Of a stretch of 18,381 nt of DNA, positions 7,979 through 14,398 are shown in pieces (positions within the stretch are counted from its first letter, which is position 1; each line of letters opens with the position of its first letter). A program made the translations under genes and the position numbers. Source of the DNA: an uncultured Flavobacterium sp. (lineage in GTDB: Bacteria > Bacteroidota > Bacteroidia > Flavobacteriales > Flavobacteriaceae); contig NZ_CAMLIX010000090.1 in NCBI RefSeq assembly GCF_946479975.1, forward strand, positions 1 to 18,381. Direction: 5' to 3'. The notes below the pieces were generated by a model. That model did not search any database. It was given only the letters and a program-made list of their open reading frames with translations, and was not told where the DNA came from.

Positions 7979-9007
7979 ATGAAAAACTATTTCTATCTTT
8001 TTTGTCTTATTTTGACGTTGAATTCGTATCAATTACAAGCTCAAAATTTAAAACAAACAACTTTTCAAAATCCAGTTTACAAAAATGATTTTGCAGACCC
8101 AAGCGTGATAAAAGGTGCCGATGGATATTTTTATGCTTACGGAACAAACACAAATGTTTTAGGCAAGGAAATTCGTATTCAAATAATAAAATCTAAGGAT
8201 CTGGTAAGTTGGATTTTTGTTGGAGATGCGCTTCCGACAAAACCAAAATGGGCAGACAAAGATTTCTGGGCTCCACATGTTTTGTACGATGCAAAACTTA
8301 AAATGTATTTTTTATACTATTCAGGCGAATCAGATGCTAAAGAAGGAAAATGTCTGGGAGTGGCGGTTTCGAAATCAGCTGCTGGACCTTTTGTAGATAA
8401 AGGTGAACCTTTGCTTTGCGGTGACAGTTTTATCAATATCGATCCGATGGCATTTGATGATCCGAAAACGGGAAAGAAATTGCTGTATTGGGGTTCAGGT
8501 TTTGAAGCTTTAAAAGTGCAGGAACTTTCAGAAGATCGTTTGAATTTTAAAACAGGAACTTCAATGAAAATATTGGTTAATCCAATCACGAATAATGATC
8601 CGGACAATTATCAAAATTTAGTAGAAGGAAGCTGGGTAACCTATCACGACGGATTTTATTATCTGTATTATTCTGGAGATAATTGCTGTGGCGACAAAGC
8701 GCATTATGCCGTGATGGTTGCCAGATCTAAAAATGCTGAAGGACCTTTTGAAACTTTAGCACAAGCCGAAAAAACAGAAAGTAGCGTCATTCTGAGCAAA
8801 AACAAAAAGTGGATTGCGCCAGGACATAATTCTGTTGTAACCGACGATAAAGGCCAGGAATGGATTGTTTACCATGCCATAGATGCGGAGAATCCAAACG
8901 GAGGAAGAATAGTCTTAATTGATAAAATAACGTATAAAAACGGATGGCCATCTATAAATTCAGGATCGCCATCCATATTAAAAATCTTAAAACCAATTGT
9001 AAAATGA
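7979..9007 (+). CDS. GH43 arabinanase/arabinosidase-like enzyme, secreted
   Basis: A 342-residue propeller enzyme with a Sec signal (YLFCLILTLNSYQLQA, cleaved before QNLKQ). Catalytic residues are Asp40 in DFADPSV, Asp155 in INIDPMAF and Glu216 in LVEGSWV. The FWAPHVLYD blade motif, CLGVAVSKSAAGPF and APGHNSVV are standard GH43 features. This set resembles arabinan-cleaving GH43 proteins, endo or exo. Its stop codon overlaps the next start (ATGA at 9004-9007), so the two GH43 enzymes are translationally coupled. This one is soluble, whereas its partner is a lipoprotein, suggesting that the pair works in different places or at different steps. Two adjacent cysteines (NCCGDK) could form part of a disulfide. 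Confidence 0.92.
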   Translation: MKNYFYLFCLILTLNSYQLQAQNLKQTTFQNPVYKNDFADPSVIKGADGYFYAYGTNTNVLGKEIRIQIIKSKDLVSWIFVGDALPTKPKWADKDFWAPHVLYDAKLKMYFLYYSGESDAKEGKCLGVAVSKSAAGPFVDKGEPLLCGDSFINIDPMAFDDPKTGKKLLYWGSGFEALKVQELSEDRLNFKTGTSMKILVNPITNNDPDNYQNLVEGSWVTYHDGFYYLYYSGDNCCGDKAHYAVMVARSKNAEGPFETLAQAEKTESSVILSKNKKWIAPGHNSVVTDDKGQEWIVYHAIDAENPNGGRIVLIDKITYKNGWPSINSGSPSILKILKPIVK

Positions 9008-9981
9008 AAAAAATACTAAGTATGGCAGCCATGTTGTGTGTTTTCGCGGCATGTTCACAAGAAAAAAGTACAGATAAACCAAAGGAAGAATCAACAACTA
9101 GACCTGTTTTATTAGCAGATCCAACGGTTTTTTATAACAACGGCTTGTATTATTTATATGGAACGACAAGCGGAGATACTCCAATTGGCGAGGGTTTTCA
9201 GGTTTATACTTCATCAGATTTAAAAGCATGGAAAGGTCCTGTTGGTGCTCAAAATGGTTTGGCTCTGAAAAAAGGAGATACTTTTGGAGACAAAGGTTTT
9301 TGGGCGCCTCAGGTTCTTTCCTATAATAATAAATTTTATATGATTTATACAGCCAATGAAAACATTGCTGTTGCAACCAGTGATAATCCGTTAGGGCCAT
9401 TTAAAAGCGAATCTAGAGAGCCAATTATAAAAACGGGTAATCAGATTGATCCTTTTGTTTTTATTGATGAAGACGGAAAAAAATATCTTTACCATGTCCG
9501 TCTAACAAATGGAAACCGAATTTTCGTTGCCGAAATAAATGACGATCTTTTGACTATAAAACCAGAAACTTTAACAGAGTGTATTTCGGGAACTCTGCCT
9601 TGGGAAAATACTCAAAATGTAAGCTGGCCGGTAACAGAAGGTCCGACGGTTTTAAAACACAACGGTTTATATTATATGATTTATTCGGCAAACGATTTTA
9701 GAAATCCAGATTATGCTGTGGGTTATGCTACTGCTAAAAGTCCGCTTGGACCTTGGGAGAAAGCAACAGACAGTCCGATAATTAGTCGCAAAGATGTAGG
9801 GCTAAATGGAGTTGGACATGGAGATGTTTTCTACGATAAAAACGGACAAATGAAATATGTTTTACATGCTCATTACAGTAATAATGGTGTTTCGCCAAGA
9901 AAAGCCGCTATAATCGATATTGATTTTGAAGGAAATAAAATCAAAGCAAATGCTAAAAGTTTTGTCTTGTTACACGAGTAA
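9004..9981 (+). CDS. GH43 family glycosidase, lipoprotein
   Basis: A 325-residue propeller enzyme anchored by a lipid at Cys17 (MKKILSMAAMLCVFAAC). The catalytic triad is Asp39 in LLADPTV, Asp149 in QIDPFVF and Glu212 in VTEGPTV. FWAPQVLSY and the NGVGHGDVFYD motif are further GH43 landmarks. I chose the ATG at 9004, which overlaps the previous stop by four bases and puts the lipobox at the usual distance; a longer version from 8944 would add 20 residues translated from the previous gene's end and bury the signal peptide. The likely role is alpha-L-arabinofuranosidase or beta-xylosidase at the outer membrane. It is the last gene before a strong terminator. Confidence 0.92.
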   Translation: MKKILSMAAMLCVFAACSQEKSTDKPKEESTTRPVLLADPTVFYNNGLYYLYGTTSGDTPIGEGFQVYTSSDLKAWKGPVGAQNGLALKKGDTFGDKGFWAPQVLSYNNKFYMIYTANENIAVATSDNPLGPFKSESREPIIKTGNQIDPFVFIDEDGKKYLYHVRLTNGNRIFVAEINDDLLTIKPETLTECISGTLPWENTQNVSWPVTEGPTVLKHNGLYYMIYSANDFRNPDYAVGYATAKSPLGPWEKATDSPIISRKDVGLNGVGHGDVFYDKNGQMKYVLHAHYSNNGVSPRKAAIIDIDFEGNKIKANAKSFVLLHE

Positions 9982-10007
9982 AACTTGATTTTAGGGTTAA
10001 TAACGAG

Positions 10008-10037
10008 AAAAGAGATGTTTGGACATCTCTTTTTTTT
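10008..10037. terminator. Strong U-tract terminator ending the glycan locus
   Basis: AGAGATGT (10011-10018), loop TTGG, ACATCTCT (10023-10030) is followed directly by seven further T residues, with AAA on the other side. It lies 27 bases after the last GH43 stop. The A run makes it usable in both directions, so it may also serve the convergent monooxygenase gene ending at 10047. Confidence 0.9.
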
Positions 10038-10046
10038 AGTTTTTAC

Positions 10047-11243
10047 TTATAGGTGATTGTTAAATATGCCGACTAATTTTTCCAAAGCATCTTTTGAGTG
10101 TAATAATTCTCCGTTTTTCAAAGTTTCTTCGGTGGCTTTTGCTGCTCGGTTTAGCATTCGTTTTTCAAAATCAGAAATAGCCAATTTTATTTCTTTAAAT
10201 TTATCGTTGGTAAGAAATTCCGAAAGTTCAAGAGCATCTAACATGGCTAAATTTGCTCCTTTTCCTGTAAATGGAGGCATGCGATGCGCAGCGTCGCCAA
10301 TCATGGTAAGATTGTCTTGTGTTTCCCAACTTTGATTTAAAGGAAAATAATATTGCGGACGCGGAATAAAATACAATTCGTCGCTCAATAAAAGTTCATG
10401 CCATTTTGGACTCCATTCTTTGTAAACTTCCTTAAACCATCCGAAAATTTCCTGATTATTTTTAAAATCTAGATCACTTTCTGAAATCCACTTTTCGGGA
10501 ATTTTACTGCTTAAGTAGAACATTAGCGAACCATCTCCTTTTGTGCCGTACATAATGGTTTGTTCATTTCCAAAAGCCAGAACTTTTCCGCCTTTTGAAA
10601 ATTCAAAAAGATGAGGTGCATTTTGTTTCGCGTTGTAAATTGTTCCTTCGAGCATTGTAATTCCAGAATAAATTGGTTTTTCTGCGCTGAGGTATGGGCG
10701 GACTTTAGAATTAGCGCCATCTGTAGCAATTACTAGATCGGCATAGGTTTGAGAACCACTTTTAAAATGCAATTTCCAGCCTTCGTTTTCCTTTTCCATA
10801 GAAAGAAATTGGCTGTCCCAAACTATTGTTTCAGGTAAAAGAGAATTCAATAAAATAGCTCTAAGCGCCGAACGATCGATTTCTGGACGTGGTTTCGAAA
10901 TATCTTGAAGTGAATTTTTATTTGAATTTGAAGTTTCCTTTAATGTTGTTTTTTGATCATTGTGTTCATCAAAATGCAATTGAAAATCTTTATCTACAAT
11001 ACGCGCTTTGCTGGCGTTTGTACGAACATTTGCGTAAAATTCATTCAATAAACCGGCCTCCGTAATGGCTTTTAAACCTGAATCTTCGTGTAAATCCAGC
11101 GGAGAACCCTGCACGCGGACTTCTGAATTTTGATCTCTTTCGTAAACTTTTACGTGTACGTTCTGCATTTGTAAAAGTCGGGCTAAAGTTAAACCGCCCA
11201 TTCCGCCTCCGATAATGGCGACTTTTTTATTTTGTAAAAGCAT
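10047..11243 (-). CDS. Tet(X)-like FAD-dependent monooxygenase
   Basis: A 398-residue class A flavoprotein monooxygenase of the Tet(X) group, cytoplasmic, expected to use NADPH and oxygen to hydroxylate an aromatic or polycyclic compound. FAD-binding parts are the Rossmann motif VAIIGGGMGGLTLARLLQ (Gly12-Gly17, with Met15-Gly16 where Tet(X) has Pro-Val), VYERD after the second strand, SPLDLHEDSG, the DRSALRAILLNSLLP helix (also in Tet(X)), and GDAAHRMPPFTGKGANLAM around Gly316-His320. Length and motif positions match Tet(X), about 388 residues. Inserts such as the Asn/Ser/Lys-rich stretch at about 97-112 are particular to this protein. It follows an AraC-type regulator gene on the same strand with a 30-base gap. 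Whether it inactivates tetracyclines or another natural product cannot be read from sequence. Confidence 0.88.
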   Translation of the reverse strand: MLLQNKKVAIIGGGMGGLTLARLLQMQNVHVKVYERDQNSEVRVQGSPLDLHEDSGLKAITEAGLLNEFYANVRTNASKARIVDKDFQLHFDEHNDQKTTLKETSNSNKNSLQDISKPRPEIDRSALRAILLNSLLPETIVWDSQFLSMEKENEGWKLHFKSGSQTYADLVIATDGANSKVRPYLSAEKPIYSGITMLEGTIYNAKQNAPHLFEFSKGGKVLAFGNEQTIMYGTKGDGSLMFYLSSKIPEKWISESDLDFKNNQEIFGWFKEVYKEWSPKWHELLLSDELYFIPRPQYYFPLNQSWETQDNLTMIGDAAHRMPPFTGKGANLAMLDALELSEFLTNDKFKEIKLAISDFEKRMLNRAAKATEETLKNGELLHSKDALEKLVGIFNNHL

Positions 11244-11273
11244 AGTTTTTCTGTTTAAATCTATGCTGTAAAA

Positions 11274-12032
11274 TTATTTTGAAGAAAGGGCTGATAATAG
11301 TATAAATCGGTCGTTTTTGTTTTGAAATAATTCTTTAGGAAGTGAACCCGAAATTTTCTTGATTTCTTTAATAAAATGCGTTTGATCAGAAAAATTCTCT
11401 TCAGGAAAAAGTTTTCCTTTTGCAATATGTTCCAATGAAGCTCTGAAACGAAGAATTGAACAATAAGCTTTTAATGAGAGTCCGAAATATTGAGTAAAAT
11501 AGCGGTTAATCTGTCGGCTTGACCAATTTGATTTTGCAGCTAATTCTGTCACGGTCATCGCGCCGTTGGTTTCATAAATAAGATTGAATAGTTTTTGTTT
11601 CCGATTGTCTATTTCCTTAACTAATAAAGATTCTATTTTTAATGATGCTTTTTTGCAGAATGACTCAAAATCATTCAAATCCTCTTTGTTAAAATCCCAA
11701 AAATCGTTTTCCATTATTCGGGCTTCATTTATAAGAACTGCGATCGATTCGTGAAAGATGTATTCTACAGCAGGAAGTTTAAAACTGATTGTAAAAGTCA
11801 AACTATTGGCAGGAATTATTCCTTTTTCATATTGTTGTGTTCCTAAGCCTAAAAGTGTTATTCGAAAAGGTGTTTCAGAAGATCGAAATAAAAATAAATC
11901 GATGCGTCCGTCAGGCAGACCAATAGTTTCGATATTCTGATCTGATTTGTTTTCCATGGACCAAAAACTGTCGACAAAATCGGATAGATTCCGACTTGGC
12001 TGAATAGATTGGTATGCTAAATCGTGGTGCAT
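11274..12032 (-). CDS. AraC family transcriptional regulator
   Basis: A 252-residue one-component regulator. The N-terminal half (about 1-140) is an effector or sensor domain of the type common in Bacteroidota AraC proteins, beginning with the LSDFVDSFWSMEN and GLPDGRIDLFLF motifs. The C-terminal half carries two helix-turn-helix units: VTELAAKSNWSSRQINRYFTQ followed by FGLSLKAYCSILRFRASLEHI, and a second, less canonical one ending near LPKELFQ. It precedes the Tet(X)-like gene by 30 bases on the same strand and probably controls it in response to the compound the enzyme oxidises. No lipid or membrane signal is present. Confidence 0.88.
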   Translation of the reverse strand: MHHDLAYQSIQPSRNLSDFVDSFWSMENKSDQNIETIGLPDGRIDLFLFRSSETPFRITLLGLGTQQYEKGIIPANSLTFTISFKLPAVEYIFHESIAVLINEARIMENDFWDFNKEDLNDFESFCKKASLKIESLLVKEIDNRKQKLFNLIYETNGAMTVTELAAKSNWSSRQINRYFTQYFGLSLKAYCSILRFRASLEHIAKGKLFPEENFSDQTHFIKEIKKISGSLPKELFQNKNDRFILLSALSSK

Positions 12033-12160
12033 CTTTTATAAAGATAAATTTTGAAGTGTAATTTAAAGCTAAATTAGATAAAATGTAAATCATTTTGTGA
12101 AAATCAGATTTGTTTGTAATATCCTCTAGAAGCTTTTTTATCTGATGAAATTTTGACATG

Positions 12161-12240
12161 AAAAACTTAACATTGGGTAATTTGTTGTTTTCTAGTGTTT
12201 TAAAACGATAATTTTTGAGTCAGTAAAAACTTAACATTGG
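12161..12240 (+). promoter_or_regulatory. Direct repeat upstream of the lysine-rich gene (possible operator)
   Basis: The 16-base word AAAAACTTAACATTGG occurs exactly twice, at 12161-12176 and 12225-12240, 64 bases apart (about six helical turns). The second copy ends on the -33 TTG of the promoter for the lysine-rich protein. This placement suits a regulator site or a duplicated promoter segment; no regulator is identified. The rest of the 330-base gap from 12033 to 12362 is AT-rich with nothing else recognisable. Confidence 0.55.
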
Positions 12241-12266
12241 CGAATAGGTTTTTCACTTTATCTTTG
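12237..12266 (+). promoter_or_regulatory. Bacteroidota-type promoter of the lysine-rich protein gene
   Basis: A -33 TTG at 12237-12239 and a -7 TATCTTTG at 12259-12266 (fits TAnnTTTG) are separated by 19 bases, the standard distance for the Bacteroidota primary sigma factor. Transcription would begin near 12273, giving a leader of about 90 AT-rich bases. Confidence 0.75.
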
Positions 12267-12362
12267 TTTATTATTTTTTGATGTTAATTTAATGATTTAA
12301 TAACATTAAAAATTAGATAATTACAAAATTACTTTAATCAATTTCTTAAAATTAACACAATA

Positions 12363-12893
12363 ATGGCAGAAGAAGTGCTTACTAATGAAAACAATCAGGA
12401 GATAACTACAGATTCAGTTATCTCTACTGAAGAGAATGAGCAAAATACAGCTCAAAACCAAGAAACGGAATCAGCTGCAACTGAAACTCCAGAATCTAAA
12501 CCAAAATCGAAAAGAACTCCAAGAAAAGCAGTAGAAAAAGAAGCTGTTGTTGCTGAAGAGCAGGAAAAAACAGAAGAAATCGTTTCAGCTGAAATTGCAG
12601 AAGAAACAACAGAAGAAAATAAAGATAAATCTAAAAAGAAGAATAAAAAGATGAAAGAAAAAGAGAAAAAACAGCTTGCTGAGAAAAAAGAGAAATTGAA
12701 AAAGAAAAAAGCAGTAGCGAAAAGAAAAGAAAAAGCTAAAGATGCTAAAAAAGAAAAAGCTAAAAAAGCAAAATTAAAAGCAAAAGCGAAAAAGAAAGCA
12801 AAAGCTAAAAAAGCAAAAGATAAAGCAAAAGCGAAAAAAATCGCTAAGAAGAAAGTGAAAAGAACTAAAGCAAAAAAGAATAAGAAAAAATAG
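12363..12893 (+). CDS. Lysine/alanine-rich, histone H1-like low-complexity protein
   Basis: A 176-residue cytoplasmic protein with two opposite halves. Residues 1 to about 90 are rich in Glu, Thr, Gln and Asn with one basic patch (SKPKSKRTPRKA). Residues 91-176 are almost entirely Lys with Ala and a few Arg, Val and Leu (for example AKKKAKAKKAKDKAKAKK), with no Phe, Trp, Tyr or Cys. No signal peptide or fold is visible. Such tails resemble eukaryotic H1 C-termini and bacterial H1-like proteins, which bind DNA or RNA non-specifically. The acidic half could moderate binding or contact a partner. It has its own good promoter and no operon partner. Function is unknown; a nucleoid or ribosome association is inference. 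Confidence 0.8.
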   Translation: MAEEVLTNENNQEITTDSVISTEENEQNTAQNQETESAATETPESKPKSKRTPRKAVEKEAVVAEEQEKTEEIVSAEIAEETTEENKDKSKKKNKKMKEKEKKQLAEKKEKLKKKKAVAKRKEKAKDAKKEKAKKAKLKAKAKKKAKAKKAKDKAKAKKIAKKKVKRTKAKKNKKK

Positions 12894-12909
12894 TAGTTAA
12901 TTGTTAATG

Positions 12910-13180
12910 GTTGATTGTTAGTTGTTAATGATCAATTGTTAATGATCAATTGTTGATGATCAATTGTTGATGATCAATTATAAATTATAGTCATTGTCTG
13001 GCTGAGCGAAGTCGAAGCCTCCGCAAAGTTCTTCAAACAATAAAAGCCACAGATTAAAGGATTAGAATGATTTTTAAAAATCAGTGTTAATCTTTTAATC
13101 TGTGGCTTTTTAAATTAAATTTTTCTGTTGCAATTAACCATTCGCCATTCACCATTCACCATTCACAACTAACAATCAAC
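12910..13180. repeat. Nested repeat island between convergent genes
   Basis: Perfect 16-bp inverted arms GTTGATTGTTAGTTGT (12910-12925) and its complement (13165-13180) bracket the gap. Inside are four tandem 14-bp units of GTTAATGATCAATT/GTTGATGATCAATT (12924-12979), the 20-base word GGCTGAGCGAAGTCGAAGCC (13000-13019) that is more GC-rich than its surroundings, the hairpin at 13042-13110, and four 7-bp units CCATTCG/CCATTCA (13138-13165). Different repeat types stack in one gap of 289 bases, suggesting a preferred spot for repeat insertion. Confidence 0.7.
13042..13110. terminator. 23-bp stem bidirectional terminator-like hairpin
   Basis: The left arm 13042-13064 (AAAAGCCACAGATTAAAGG then ATTA) pairs with 13088-13110 with one G:T pair. 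The loop contains a further perfect palindrome, TGATTTTTAAAAATCA. AAAA and TTTT flank the stem, and it lies between genes that converge (ends at 12893 and 13183), so it could stop transcripts from both sides. The words CCACAGATTAAA/TTTAATCTGTGG belong to the same vocabulary as the array at 17392-18182. Confidence 0.7.
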
Positions 13181-13182
13181 AA

Positions 13183-13638
13183 TCATTTATCCGTTTTCTT
13201 CTTTATAGCAAGTCTATCGATTTTTTGAAGAAATTCTGGATCAAATTGAGAATAAGCTCTAAGGCGGTACTTTTCATCCCGCATTTTCATTACGAGACGT
13301 ATTTTTTGAACCATCAGCCAGATGGGTTCGTATCGTTTGTGACCTAATAAATATTGAATTTTAAGAATCGACATTTTTCGGTGAGACAAAGTCATTAATT
13401 CAATACAAATCATCCAATACCGAATAGGAAGATTGGAGTTTTCCATTACCGTTCCAGATCGCAAAGTTATCCTGCTGCCACATTTTCGACACTGAAATTT
13501 TAAATCATTTTGTCTAAAAGAATGTGCGTCATGACCGCATTTATTGCAAATAATGCCATTTTGCAAGCGCTGGTTTTTCAGCTCTTCAATGCAGGTAGCT
13601 TCATCATTATATTTTTCAAAATAGGCGCGTAACTCCAT
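13183..13638 (-). CDS. Orphan IS1595-type zinc-ribbon protein lacking a transposase domain
   Basis: A 151-residue protein matching only the N-terminal part of IS1595-family transposases. A zinc ribbon is formed by Cys31/Cys34 (ICNKCG) and Cys50/Cys53 (QCRKCGSRI), followed by the TLRSGTVMENSNLPIRYW segment typical of that family, then a helical region (MSILKIQYLLGHKRYEPIWLMVQKIRLVM) that resembles the DNA-binding HTH. The DDE catalytic domain that should begin after about residue 125 is missing; the protein ends with a short basic tail (AIKKKTDK) and a normal stop. No terminal inverted repeats or target duplication were found around it. It may be a remnant or a domesticated DNA-binding protein; the clean ORF favours the latter slightly. 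Confidence 0.75.
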   Translation of the reverse strand: MELRAYFEKYNDEATCIEELKNQRLQNGIICNKCGHDAHSFRQNDLKFQCRKCGSRITLRSGTVMENSNLPIRYWMICIELMTLSHRKMSILKIQYLLGHKRYEPIWLMVQKIRLVMKMRDEKYRLRAYSQFDPEFLQKIDRLAIKKKTDK

Positions 13639-13716
13639 CTATAGAATTCGATTTTTTCTTGTCGAAATATAAAATATTTTCCAATAAAAGCAAAAGCCGA
13701 TTGGTATAAAAATAAA

Positions 13717-13745
13717 GAAGGAATACTCATAATGAATATTCCTTC
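13717..13745 (-). terminator. Terminator of the Roadblock gene
   Basis: Read on the minus strand, GAAGGAATA (13745-13737) pairs with TATTCCTTC (13725-13717) around an 11-base loop, and CTTTATTTTTAT follows. It lies 29 bases after the stop of the Roadblock/LC7 gene. Confidence 0.7.
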
Positions 13746-13773
13746 CTCGGTGTGTAATAAAATACGGCGGGTA

Positions 13774-14151
13774 CTACAGTTTTGTTGCGATTTCTTTTTT
13801 GTATTTATTTAAAATCGATTTTGTCATCCCTAAATTAGCTTTAGTAGAATCTACAGCTAAGTATATAAAGTATTGTTGATTGTCAGAAACGTCAATAATG
13901 TGTATTTGAGAAGTCAGTGTAATCATAACATTGTCAACGACCTGACCTTGTAAGTTTAGCGCTTTGATAGCATTCATTTTTGCTTTAATCACTTCAAGAT
14001 TATAGGCTGAGGCTAACTCAGGATCAAAATCTGCCACGACAGAATTAGAGTAGTAGGACATGCCGCTAGCGATTTCAGCTACAGAAACGGCGATAAAACC
14101 TGGGACGTTTTTTTTTAGGTCTTCACCAAATTGAGTTAAAAAATCAGACAT
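13774..14151 (-). CDS. Roadblock/LC7 domain protein
   Basis: A 125-residue single-domain cytoplasmic protein. Roadblock landmarks are VPGFIAVSVAEIASGMSYYS near the N-terminus, then DFDPELASAYNLEVIKAKMNAIKALNL, VMITLTSQIHII in the central strand, and YFIYLAVDSTKANLGMTKSIL at the end. Family members such as MglB regulate small Ras-like GTPases, form dimers, and scaffold motility, polarity or signalling complexes. No MglA-like GTPase is adjacent; the neighbours are the orphan zinc-ribbon protein and, beyond a terminator, the nitroreductase. It has its own candidate promoter and terminator and seems to be a single-gene unit. Confidence 0.8.
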   Translation of the reverse strand: MSDFLTQFGEDLKKNVPGFIAVSVAEIASGMSYYSNSVVADFDPELASAYNLEVIKAKMNAIKALNLQGQVVDNVMITLTSQIHIIDVSDNQQYFIYLAVDSTKANLGMTKSILNKYKKEIATKL

Positions 14152-14203
14152 AGTGTTAGAATTTTAATTTGTTGTATTAAGAATGAATTTGTTTTTGATA
14201 CTA

Positions 14204-14211
14204 CAAAATTA
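14204..14211 (-). promoter_or_regulatory. Candidate -7 element of the Roadblock gene
   Basis: On the minus strand the sequence reads TAATTTTG, fitting TAnnTTTG, about 52 bases before the ATG. No convincing TTG was found at the -33 distance, so only half the promoter is supported. Apart from this, the 247-base gap 14152-14398 holds only AT-rich sequence and the terminator at 14329-14375. Confidence 0.4.
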
Positions 14212-14328
14212 CTTATACAATATTATTTAATTATCCGCTTTATGTACCTATTTTTAATTTGGAGAATTTATTTTATGATTTTTTGAAATGAAGTAAATTA
14301 TACGTTTAAAAAGAAATATTAAAAAAGA

Positions 14329-14375
14329 AAAAATGCTCCTGAAAAAGCATAATCCGCCATTTCAGAAGCATTTTT
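14329..14375 (-). terminator. Terminator of the nitroreductase gene
   Basis: A 16-bp stem with one mismatch (AAAAATGCTTCTGAAA read from 14375 downwards, with TTTCAGGAGCATTTTT) encloses a 15-base loop and is followed by a T-rich tail (T6, C, T6) on the minus strand. It lies 24 bases after the nitroreductase stop. Confidence 0.8.
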
Positions 14376-14398
14376 AATAAAGTGAAAAAATATAATTT

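Noticed and set aside
8317..8607. Minus-strand frame of 96 codons inside a GH43 gene
   Set aside because: It lies wholly within a well-supported enzyme gene containing its catalytic Asp155; it is a shadow. The same holds for minus-strand frames at 229-570, 1407-1732, 2572-2766 and 9098-9400, and plus-strand frames at 10057-10335, 14588-14776, 15652-15843 and 17023-17265.
8944..9003. Longer N-terminus for the last GH43 enzyme
   Set aside because: The extra 20 residues come from the end of the previous gene and would hide the lipoprotein signal that begins at the ATG at 9004.
11911..12159. Minus-strand frame of 82 codons overlapping the AraC start
   Set aside because: It overlaps the AraC gene in another frame, has no recognisable domain, and its upstream part is AT-rich intergenic sequence.
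13183..13638. Complete IS1595 insertion sequence
   Set aside because: The catalytic DDE region and terminal inverted repeats are absent.
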